Shown one piece after another: positions 12,381-23,500 of a stretch of DNA of 64,000 bases (position 1 is its first letter; each line of letters starts with the position of its first letter). Position numbers and translations under genes: made by a program. The DNA comes from Penelope pileata. Lineage: Eukaryota; Chordata; Aves; Galliformes; Cracidae. Location of the stretch: positions 780,427 through 844,426 of the forward strand of contig WBMW01001706.1 of NCBI GenBank assembly GCA_013396635.1. Direction: 5' to 3'. Below the pieces are notes generated by a model. It saw nothing but the letters and a program-made list of their open reading frames with translations. It was not told the DNA's origin and searched no databases.

Positions 12381-15180
12381 CAAGCACTTGAATTTTCCTG
12401 CCCCCTCACTGCCAGCAGGACAAGCAGACTCAGTGCAATACAGTCAGAAGCGTCCACTCTCCTTTGCAAGTAACAGGTTAAAACCCTTGCAGCTGGTGGA
12501 AGTACAGGAGGCTCAATGTTTGTTGCCAGCTCACTTTTTTCTAATTTTTGTTTGTTTATACGTATTCCCCCCACATAAGTTAAAATGCACCTGATTTTGT
12601 GAAATGACACAGCTGCACTTCCTCAGTCTGCACTTTGAGTTCATTGCTTCCCAGACTGTATCTTATCTCTGCGCTTCCTGAAAAATTACTGCAGCCTGGC
12701 ATGCCGAAGAGCTAGGCTGTGATCAGGCAGATCGGAGGGACCTGGGAAATGCGTTCAGCAAGCATGCCCCAGAATAATTTCTGGCTATCAGATCTTTGCT
12801 GGCCTTGGCAACCCCATTACAACTTTACTGAGCCCTTGGTTTTCTGGTGCACAGCACTCATGTCCTCCTAGCGTCTTTGTGCTGGGGAAGGGCAATTGGC
12901 TCAGCCATGTGATGAATGTAGCCTGTCCTCCAAGACGAGTCATGTGAGCTGCGGAAAACTTTGTCATTGCATGGTTTATCAAATCTCTGCCTTCTCAGTT
13001 CCCACCTCTAAAACAGAAATGATCTTGCCTTGCTCATGCAGCTGCACTGGTCAGCCCTGCAGCAAGATCTCCATCTGCCTTTGCAACATGGAGTAGGATC
13101 GATCACAATTTCATGCAAGCAGCAAACACTGGTGGTGTGAGAAGTGTCACAGTACAAATGGCCACAACAAGTCAGGACTGTCTCCTTTCCTTTCCCTACC
13201 ACAGCCACAGAACACATGAGGCCCCTGGGTTCCCCCTAGCAGGAGGACAGTTGAACGAGACCCCAACAGCAAGCCACTTTCCCACCCCTCTTCCTTTCTC
13301 ACATCTTTAGTCCACTTGGGCTTGGAGGGGAGAGGTGAACAGCTGAATTGGCCAGGCTCCCATAATTCTTCAAAGTTCATCACTAGCTTTTGTTTTCCAC
13401 ATCATTGTTCCAGGCTGTAAACAGGGAATGTCACTCATCCTGGTATAGGAATATCAAAATAGACAGTGACATTTAAGAAACTGAACAAATGGGTACATTA
13501 TCCTTAGATGTGACAAACACCAGGCATGCCCCTCTCCACCTTTGCTTTTTCATTAACAAGGCTGAAGAAAACAACTTTTGTGATAAATGAGAAAAAAACA
13601 TATTGAAAACATCAAATAATACATCATCTCAAGTCACTGCAGCCCTGACATTCTGCTCTCTATACACAGGAGTATCAGAGGTGGAATGATTTTCCAAGAA
13701 ATTTTACTAATTGTTCTCAGTCTGTCAGAAAGCTCATTATCTCCTCTCTGTTATTATTTACAAATCAGCTATATCCACTCCTACAGTCTGTCTTTACATC
13801 ATCAGCTAAGAACAAAGCAGTACCCAAATGCTGAGTCTTCGTCAGCATGCCCTTCACCTGCAGCAGCATTCCCCAATGCCCATGTGCATGGGGTTTCCCC
13901 CACACATCTCCCAGTGCAGAAAGTGCATGCTGTGGCAGAAGGAATATCCAAATTTCTCCTCAGAAGCTGCCTTAGCACTCAGCATGCAGGATTGGCATTC
14001 GCTCTGCAGCACAGTGCTAGATCCAGCTCTCAGAGTGCCTTTCTGAACCAGACCCGAAAGTGCTGGCCAGGTGCTCCTCACTCTTTAAGAAAGAAGCATC
14101 TCATGTACTGTCTGGATGCTCATTAATAATACGATTTAAATCCCTTCTGCTAGCTCCGGGTGGGAGACAACTCACTGAGGTCAGCGAGGGGACCAAATGC
14201 CCATGTCCTCTTGGTCACCCTTGCAAGCCACACACCACGTATTCAGGCAGTGGCATTTGCACCACTGGTGCTTCTGCCCCTGCTAAGTAAAAGAACACCT
14301 GCGTGTCTGGCTGGCACCTTTCCCAAATACTCACAAAAGCATTTCATTTGAGCCCATTGAAGCCAATAGAGGCCTTGCCCTTCCTTTCATTGGCCTTCTT
14401 AAAAAGCTTAAGAAGAAAAAAAGTAAACTTACCCACCAGTGCAAGTCAAAGAACTTGAAATTCAATCCTCTGCACTTAAAAACATAATTAGTAGGATTTA
14501 AATGATAAGAAAGAGACACAAATTACTTTGAGAATATATCATATGTTTGTGTGCAAAAATGCCTATTAAGATCACAGGTTTTCAGCAACAAATTTTATGT
14601 TAGCTAGTATTTTATTCTGTAGCTTTGATAAACAACTGACACAACGTGGACTGATGTTTATCACGTTTCAGATCCTCAGTTGCCTCAGGTATTATTTCTA
14701 GACAGCATGTGAAGCCAAGGCTTCTGTTCTTCAGTCCAAGAAGAATGCTTTAAGCAAAAATATTCCAGCCCGTCTTCTGAGCTCACTGCCTGCAGAAGAT
14801 CAACTACATTGAAGGTGAAACAAAAAGAATCCAGAAAAGCAAAATTCCTTTTCAGTGTTATACTTAAGGTAACACAGTTATGCATCATCCTTTGCAGAGA
14901 GCAATAACTGCAATAAAATTAAGGGTGAAGAACAGTGACCATTAGAGTAGTATTGACAGAAAACAAATCTGTGTAATGTCATAGTATGGAATTTGAAAAA
15001 AGACAAGTAACTTTCTGTTCACAGTAATAAATCCTCTCACACGCCTTCCAAGTCAGAGCTAGAATGAAGGAGGTGGTAAAACACAAATGGTATGCCAAGA
15101 CACTAGCAGAACAATACAGACAATAAAGCTTTTATAGGCTGGTAGACAGGATGAGAAAGGATAGGTGTGATAGTAATTGC

Positions 15181-15935
15181 TATAGAATCAAAGAGTAACT
15201 TAAGTTGAAAGAGACTTCTAGAAGTATCTGATCCAACCATCTTCTCAAAGCAAGACCCCTTCCACATGAAATCAGGTTGCTAGGGGTCTTGGCTAGTTAC
15301 ATGTTGAAAATCTCCAAGGATGGAGATGCCACAGCCTCTCCACACAACCTGTCCAGGCTTGCGTCCCCCCTCACATCGTGGTGAAGAACTTTTTCTTTAA
15401 ATGCAGTAGAAATTCCCCTTGCTGCCATTTGCATCTCCTGCCTTCTATCCTTTTACTGTGGCTCTCTGAGAGAAGTCTGACTCCATCTTCTCTATATCCC
15501 CTATTAGGCAGGCGAAGGTAGCAGTAATATTCCAGCTCAGCATTCTCTTTTTTGGACTAAGCTATCCGGCTTGCTTTATACTCTCTGTGTATGATGTCCA
15601 CTCCATCCTCCCGTGGACCCCAAACTCCAGTTTCCCAATAACTTCTTGTATTGGGGCTCCAAGATGGACACACTGTTCTTGATATGGCCTGACATGTACC
15701 CAGCGCAGGGACATAATTGCTTCCTTTGACCCACTGGCAATGCTTTCGCTAACATTGCTGAGTTTGAAGCTCAGCCTTCCCCACTGCTGATTCAGCTTCA
15801 GCTGATCCATTAGGGCCCATGACTACTTTTTAATGATTAAGACTTTACATTTGTCTTTGTTGCCAAACACTTGCCCAATTTGGTTTAAAAAATAATAGGA
15901 GAGACCATATTGAACGCTTTGCTAAAGAAGGCAAG
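15181..15935 (-). mobile_element. Old CR1 fragment (about 750 bp)
   Basis: On the minus strand it carries CR1 landmarks: ATCCAACCATCTTCTCAAAG near its 3' end, CCAAGGATGGAGATGCCACA, and further on TTGCCAAACACTTGCCCAAT in the deeper CR1 body. High divergence and several small indels mark an old copy. Confidence 0.88.
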
Positions 15936-17645
15936 TAGTAACTTCAGTTATATGTTGCTAGGAAAAGAAACTAAGGCATTGATGCAGAACATGAATTCCT
16001 GTCCTTGCCCTATTCAATAAAGTTTTAGCACCAAACAGTTCCTGAGAGACCATGGGCTTTTTTGACCTGGAAGATGCAAAACACCGTAACAGTATCCCAG
16101 CTCTATTTCCATTAGTCAGCTTGGATACCACAAACATCTTAGACACAGCTGTATGGCACTCACTACAGATCATTTTCCCTGCCAAGTTGTTTAGCACATG
16201 CAGAGCTTGAGGTTGCCACAGCTACATTTTGTATCATGTCCAAGCTAGTTGATTTATATCTAGCTGAAGGCTCTTAACATTGGTTTGCGTAGCCATAATC
16301 CAATAACTTTTAGATACAAAAGACCATTTCAAGAGTAATCTGAGATTTCAATGAGGAAGACAGACAACTAAGGACGTCAGGAAGGGAGAACAGGATGTGG
16401 GGAAGGTGATCTAATAAAGAATCCAAGGAAGGCTTATGTGTAAATAGTGTAAAAGGATACAGATTTTGCTGTGTATTACCAGTGAAAAGCAGAAAGACAC
16501 TTGACAGAAAAAGATGGCAAACAGTTCAGATCAAGATCAGTCAACAAAATACAGATGCCCAGAGTCAAGGAGTATGGACAGGGGGCAAAAAGGTATTTAG
16601 GCACCTACTTAAAGCTAAGAAGGAATCTGAATTGCCATTGACATCACAAAGATGGTAACTAAACACACATGTTCAGAAAGTAGATACATATATGTAAGAA
16701 AAGTCTGGGTATGTTCTGAGTGAAACTATTCCACTTGCCTAAAGAGAGCACACAGACAAGTATGCATGTACTTAAAGAAATGGTACAATTTTTTTTTGCT
16801 TAATGGTCCAGGATTGGGGCAGAGATTTGCAGCTTGAATTTTGTCACAGATCTGGGGACACTCCTGCTCAATGGTTCATTTAATGTCCTAGTGACATGGT
16901 AGCTGAAGCAGTATCTGCAGTCCATTTCAGTCCTTTTTATTTCAAAGGTTATCTGTGTTTAATTTAATCTTATTCATTTTATCAAACTCATTCAGTCATC
17001 TCTGTTGAGTTTTCAGCCTTCTCTCAAAGATTTATTTCTTCATATTGTGGATTAGATTGTACTTTTCTTTCTACAAAAAAGTTTTCTAAATCAAAGTAGG
17101 AACAAGCAAGCCTCTCATTAGCAACAAGAGAAACAGAAATAAATCTAGACTCATTCAAAAAGCAGGCTGTAATCTTTTCTAATTATTTCCATAACCCTAA
17201 GGAAGCCACATTTCCCAGGAGAGCATCTGAGATAATCCTTGAATATTAAGAAATGAACGGAAAATGCAGCAGATTTAGTAGGCAAATTGGAAGGAGAAAG
17301 AGAGGATTGAGCACCTGGGAAAGAGACATGCTTCAGCATTCGTTAGACTGGCTGTTATTTCTCACAATTGGGAAAAAAACACCCATCATTTTTCATTCCT
17401 TGGTCATGCAGATGATTCAGAGAGTTTTACACTGCAAATAATTCTATTTCAAAAATAAGTGTTTCAAGTACCTGATTGTTATATGAGCAGCAGACTAGGG
17501 TATGAAATTTTGCCAAAAGTGCTTAGAAAATCATTTTTAAAAATAGGATCCAGGATGAGAATTGTGCCATGGAAATATTTTATTTAATAGCTTGCAGCAA
17601 GTTAATATCCTTGTGCTTGCCCTCTGCTTCTTTAGATGAAAATGC

Positions 17646-18302
17646 TTAATTTTCTCTCCATACTAGGAGCTGTTGTAATGTATTTTCTTACCAAGAAAAG
17701 CTGGATACTTGTCCTCCTAAAACACAGAGCTCTTGGGCTTCTGCAAAATTTCAGCTGGAAACATTGCAAAGACTTTCACCACAGAAAATGCGCGCAGTTC
17801 TGAGGGGGTGATTTCTCTTTTTCAATGAAGTACACTTAGAAAACCCTGTGAGCAATTTTTGCATTTCTTTTTCAACCAGCTGTGGTCCCAATCCAAGCAG
17901 TTATTCACAAATCGGTCACAGCTACTCCTGAGCACTGTATTGCCACTTCCTAAAAGCTCAGACGACCACGTTCAGGTAATGCCTTTTCCATCGGACAGCT
18001 TATGGCTTCTTTTCTCCCCCACGCTTTTGCATGAAGCTTTAAAAATGTTGGACTGTCCATCTCCCCATGCAGAGGCGGGGGGGGAGAACAGGAGTAGGGG
18101 TGGAAGAGCGGATGCCCACCACCAACCACATCCGCCTCCCTCTCTGGAGGGAGCCCCTTCTACGAGCGGTCTCTTATTCCCAAATAACAGTCCCCATGAG
18201 GCTTGGGGCACGTCTCAAAGCACTGGATGATTGGGTACTGTTCCCTCACTGTTAGGCAAAGAGGAAAGAATGCAATGCTGTCTTCAAGATCTCAAACCCT
18301 GT
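17646..18302 (+). repeat. Left arm of a 657-bp near-perfect inverted repeat
   Basis: Every base from 17646 to 18302 pairs with position 38122 minus its own coordinate, with no indel. I found two mismatches, at 18227 (A against G) and 18296 (A against G), giving about 99.7% identity. The pairing stops cleanly at both ends. The arm has ordinary mixed composition with a G8 run near 18078, and no CR1 or LTR signature. Confidence 0.97.
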
Positions 18303-18943
18303 TATAAACGCACAGCAAACCTCAATGAGCACAGTGAGAGGGAGAAGGTTTGGGAATGATTTTTCAATGCTACTTTTGAGCTCAGTAGTACCTCACAGAC
18401 AGCAAGAAGCTCTAAACTTCACATGCATATGCACATGTATAAGCTTCCCCCTCTCTCTTTTCATGCTTAAATTTATGTATGCATATAAATGCCCCCCAAA
18501 GCTATAATATGTCTGAGGTTTTCAAGCAAACATTAAATAGTACTCTTTAATCTCAATCTATTTCACAGGTGAACCAGCTCTTCTGAATTCCTGAATTTTG
18601 TAGGAAGAGGGAGGGAAGCTTCTGTCTTTGATTCTGGCATTTTTATGTGAGACACGATGACCTAGATAGATGCTGATTTTAACAGTTTCTTCTTTCTTTC
18701 TTTTTTTTTCTTTATATGTATTTTCAGCATGTAGAGGGCATCACTTTTTGTATACCAATAATTAATTTTACCTGAAAAGTTGTCAAACATAAGTTAAGGT
18801 GGATAGCTTTTTCTTTCCTTGTTTTTCACCCACGCACACGCAGACACAGATCAACGTGCATATAAATTACAAGTAGAAAGCACAAATTACATTACATACT
18901 ACACAGCATCTGCTCAGGCCTTAATTAATCCAACCGTCATGCA

Positions 18944-18957
18944 GTTCCCATGGTAAC
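18944..18957. promoter_or_regulatory. RFX X-box-like motif
   Basis: The sequence GTTCCCATGGTAAC fits the RFX family half-sites (GTTNCC and GGNAAC around AT) with one departure from the symmetric consensus. It lies in a non-coding block inside the inverted-repeat spacer. Motif match only; function is inference. Confidence 0.35.
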
Positions 18958-19768
18958 GATGCTTAACAGACTCCCCTGATTTGGAATATTCAATAGAGAA
19001 TCTTACACTACATATTTTATTCAAATTATGGCCATTGAATTACTTTTGTGTTAGCAATGTAGTGTCAGTGTTGATGGGAACAGAATGAGTTCTTGCTCCA
19101 CTTGACCTCTCCACATACATTACCTCATTAAAATGTATAAAGGCGTGCAAACTAAGTCACATTAAAGCAGACTCACTCTTTTTCAAAGGCTAGGAAGAAG
19201 CCCATTACCCCTTTTTGTCTATGTTTTAAAGAATCCCTCAGCCTTCAGAAAAAGAACAGGAATATTTTTCAACCCTGCTCCTGCAACTACTGTCCTAAAG
19301 GCAATTACAAGAACATCAACAGCAAAAAGGCATTTCCTTGGTGTATTTCCTATCTCTCTAGTTCTCCTATCTTATCAGCATAGTCTCCAAGCATGTGTTT
19401 TGGCAAGGTGCGCTCCCCGTTAATTAGATCTCAATGGAGGATGGAGTAAAAGTGACTGTTAATGCTGAAGTTAATGGAAAATCAGAGTATTTTCGTGACT
19501 GGTTTGGCAAGAGATGCCCCATTCTCATTTTTTGGCCACATCCTTTCTAGCTACATAGAAAGAGGCTCTGGGCTGGATGTCTACACCACAATGGTGTTAG
19601 ACTGCTCTGCTAGTCAGACCTCAGGACCCTCATCTTCCCAGGAATGAAAAGTTAATCTCATCCTCCAGCTGAAGGCAGTCCTGATGGCCATGGGCCAACA
19701 GAAACCCACTGACAACCCAGCCCTTCCCATACCCAGCACAGCATCCAGTAGCAGGCCATCTGGATGAA

Positions 19769-19802
19769 AACTCTTAGGCCAGAACTCTTAGGCCACACAG
19801 GG
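19769..19802 (+). repeat. Direct repeat, left of the right arm
   Basis: Begins AACTCTTAGGCCAG and ends GGCCACACAGGG. It matches 20475-20509 with about four substitutions and one indel. It contains an internal duplication of ACTCTTAGGCCA. Confidence 0.8.
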
Positions 19803-19819
19803 GAAGAGTGCCTATAGGC

Positions 19820-20476
19820 ACAGGGCTTGAGATCTTGAAGACAGCATTGCATTCTTTCCTCTTTGCCTAACAGTGAGGGAACAGTACCCAATCACCCAGT
19901 GCTTTGAGACGTGCCCCAAGCCTCATGGGGACTGTTATTTGGGAATAAGAGACCGCTCGTAGAAGGGGCTCCCTCCAGAGAGGGAGGCGGATGTGGTTGG
20001 TGGTGGGCATCCGCTCTTCCACCCCTACTCCTGTTCTCCCCCCCCGCCTCTGCATGGGGAGATGGACAGTCCAACATTTTTAAAGCTTCATGCAAAAGCG
20101 TGGGGGAGAAAAGAAGCCATAAGCTGTCCGATGGAAAAGGCATTACCTGAACGTGGTCGTCTGAGCTTTTAGGAAGTGGCAATACAGTGCTCAGGAGTAG
20201 CTGTGACCGATTTGTGAATAACTGCTTGGATTGGGACCACAGCTGGTTGAAAAAGAAATGCAAAAATTGCTCACAGGGTTTTCTAAGTGTACTTCATTGA
20301 AAAAGAGAAATCACCCCCTCAGAACTGCGCGCATTTTCTGTGGTGAAAGTCTTTGCAATGTTTCCAGCTGAAATTTTGCAGAAGCCCAAGAGCTCTGTGT
20401 TTTAGGAGGACAAGTATCCAGCTTTTCTTGGTAAGAAAATACATTACAACAGCTCCTAGTATGGAGAGAAAATTAA
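19820..20476 (-). repeat. Right arm of the inverted repeat
   Basis: Reverse complement of 17646-18302 with two differences. It is flanked by related 34-35-bp direct repeats (19769-19802 and 20475-20509). The left arm has no such flanks, which suggests that the right arm is the inserted copy. Confidence 0.97.
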
Positions 20477-20509
20477 CTCTTAGACCAAAAACTCTCAGGC
20501 CACACAGGG
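20475..20509 (+). repeat. Direct repeat, right of the right arm
   Basis: Begins AACTCTTAGACC and ends GGCCACACAGGG. It overlaps the last two bases of the right arm. Its divergence from the left copy is far greater than the divergence of the arms. Confidence 0.8.
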
Positions 20510-23500
20510 AGGCAGGAACTGTCCCTAATTTTTTGTAGCCTGCTCATGCCCAGAAAGCTTCCTCTGAGGGAGCAGGAGTAGGATGGGTCTCTTTCAAGGC
20601 AAAGAAGCCCTGCTCCCATGGACCAGGCTGCACTGGTGGGCTGAGCAAGTTGCTCTATGGGGCCATAATCACACTTGACGTTTTTTGTCCAATAACAGTC
20701 ATGAACCCATAAAACTACCCCCATGTGGGGAAAAAAAAAAAAAAAAAAAAAGAAAAAAACAATAATGGGACAAGTGATTCAAGAAGGGGCTCAGGTACGA
20801 TGAGAGGGAGGAGGCAGGAGCAGATGACTTCACACCATGACTATGCACCAGTGACAGTTAGATGGAGGGCACGCTGGCTTGGAAAACCTCTGCATTTTTG
20901 CATCTCAAAAACCGCTGTATCTTTCCTCTAGGTATTAAATTACAACTTTAAACACTGACAGTAGACACACGGAGTTGAAAAGAATGATTTTGCTATTGTA
21001 CGCAGACAACTACGCTGCTCTGAAGGTATGTACAAATTAAATGTTACTCTGAATGCAGGGATAATCTAATTATTGCTTCCTTTTGAAGTAAGAGAAATAA
21101 TATTTACTGAGTAAATTATGGACCTCTAAAGGTAATACTTGCTTTGAAGATTAAACAACACATATGTTGTTAGTTATTATAACCATACTTGACCCCCGTT
21201 TCTTTGTAAGAATAGAAATGAATTTTGAGCTTTCACAGAGATGTTACATTTCAGAAGGAATTTCACTGTTTCATATCCTTGCCAAATGCCTTTAACAGTG
21301 GCTGAGAGGTCAAGGTAACAGAGAATCTGCTTGTGTGATGTGTGCAATGCACAGCTACTCTGCAGTACACAAGAACACCCATTTTAGTATGAAGGGGACA
21401 CTAGTGGCATGGAGAAACCACCCTCAGCAGTGTGGCAGTGGGCCAGGCTCGCAGGTCAGCTCTTACATGGCTCTCAGGGAGAGGAGCCTAGGCTAGATGT
21501 TTTCTGAAAAGGGCACAGTGTCCTGTCACAGTGCAGGTATGGACCTAGGGGCAAGACCTGACACCTCCAGGAGAGTTTAGCAGGTCCAGCGGGACCAGGC
21601 AGTGCAGTCTCACACTCCACAAATGAGAACCTTCGGTCAGGGCAAAGGCTGCCATGGACAGAGATGATCCTTCCTGCTACCTGGCTGTGATTTCCCAAGG
21701 TGTATTACACCCAGTCCACCATATACAGCTTCATTTTCAGCACTGATTTAATCTAGAACTACTCCACAATTTAATTACACACTAAACCCCAACTAACAGA
21801 AACTCCAAACAAATAATAACAAATTATTGTTATGATGTCATTTCATGGGATTTCCATATGGACTTTTTCATCAGTAAGCTCCTGAACACTGTATAGAAGC
21901 AGCTATGACGACACCATTTCTTGTGGCATTCCTTGATTTTTTTAAAAATCTGTATCATTTTGATTGACAGCTCATAACATAAGTTTGAAAAACATTGCAT
22001 TGAAGTGGAGCAGTTTGTCTGAGTCTTTCAAGTTCAGATTCAGGTCTGCATGTTCCAAATATCTGAAGGCCCTTGGATCGCTTTTATGTTCAGGCCCATT
22101 TCTGTAATTACCCAGGAATCGCTGACAGAAGTTGCAGAAATAACAGGTTGGAAACATCTGAGCAATGTTTAGGGAAATGTTCCTGCTTATCAGAAGGCAA
22201 ACAGGAAATTAAGTAGTGAACACTAATTGAGTTACATTTAATTGAAATTATAGATGGAAGGACTGCATTCTGGGGAATTTCAGCTGCTCAGATGTTCTAA
22301 GCTCCAAATTTCCCAGAAGGAAGAATATTTTGAGTGTTCAGAATGTATGTCCAGAATATTTTAGAAGAATTTTGAAGCCTTAGTCATCTCACAGGGCCTT
22401 TTGCTTGTAGGACTACGACACGGTCCTGCCTCTAGGACCAGTAGAGGTGACTAAGCCCTTGCAAATAAATTAAACCATTTCCCCTCTTTTTGGCGGTTTC
22501 CCACAATGCTGATATATTGTATTTGACAGCTGTTCTCCCGATCTTTCTGAATTATGCTATATATAGAATGAGAACAGCTGGAGTCAGAATTAGAAATTGA
22601 GCCACTTCTGCTGAGTGCAAACTGAGACTTCCAGTGAAACAGCTGAGGAGTCCTACCATTCATCACTAATTACTTCATACTGTGAAATACCCTTTAGCAC
22701 TCAGCATTCAGTTTTACATACTGACAGCGGTCTCCGAGTGCTGTAAGCCACCCTTCACAACCTGCACACAACCAACCAAGTGCAAGGCAGGTACCAGAGG
22801 GATGACGGCCTAGCAGGTGAGCGATCTGTCTGATTCACGGGTTCCTCTGGGGCCCCACTGCTCTGCTGGGAGGCAAAGCATGGCTGAGTGTGCTGCTGGT
22901 GGTACCAGCCTCAGTGGCACCAAATGGCTTGTTCATCTCCCAGCTAGGTTTTTGGGTACCAACCTACCAGCATTGTGCTGCTGACAGACTGTGACAGCCA
23001 CAGAGTTGGAACCTTTCCTTGCACCCTCAGAGTTTCCATTAGGGAACAGATAAGCATGCCCCACAGATTACCTACAACATTAGTGAGAACCTTTAGTTCC
23101 TCAGGGAACTCATTCACATGCAAGGTTTTCATCCTGTACCACTGATTTCTCCTTACGGTAAAAAAAAGACTGCAGAGACCTTGGTCGCTGTCATGGAGCT
23201 TTACATACACTGAGGACTCAAATAAACTGATCTTGATTAAGTCTTCCTACAGAAAGCCTGAGCAGCAACTGGAGGGTACTGTGATTTGCTTAAGATGTGC
23301 CACAGCACTCAACAGCAGCAACAGCATTTCCAGCAGTCTCATGACTTACTACCCAGAAATTTTGCATGGATGTAGTCTAGATACCAAATGAAGGCTAGCT
23401 GAGGCCAGAACATGATTTCCATGGTGGGACAGCGTTTCCAAACCATCTCGAAGAGGGAAGGGAATCTTGTTCATGGATAAAGCTATGCGCAAGACTTTTC

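Larger units (their letters stand above)
7142..17645. other. Intergenic between CR1 copies
   Basis: Apart from the CR1 pieces at 10449, 11937 and 15181 and the GA repeat, this is unique AT-rich sequence. Open frames such as 13686-14126 (146 codons, plus) match no family I know and have no neighbouring splice-consistent frames. Confidence 0.55.
18303..19819. other. Spacer of the inverted repeat
   Basis: This is 1,517 bp of unique, AT-rich DNA with no supported gene. The part from about 18880 to 19200 has a low-CpG, homeobox-site-rich look (ATTAATTAATC, TTCAAATTATGG) and an X-box-like motif. The part nearest the right arm contains a doubled ACTCTTAGGCCA unit. Confidence 0.7.

Noticed and set aside
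12233..12610. Overlapping frames of 94-125 codons around the GA repeat
   Set aside because: They translate a CR1 fragment and a (GA)n microsatellite; the Arg/Glu and Ser/Leu runs are low-complexity artefacts.
13686..14126. 146-codon plus frame in the intergenic region
   Set aside because: No domain recognised and no linked exons; overlapping frames on both strands are equally open.
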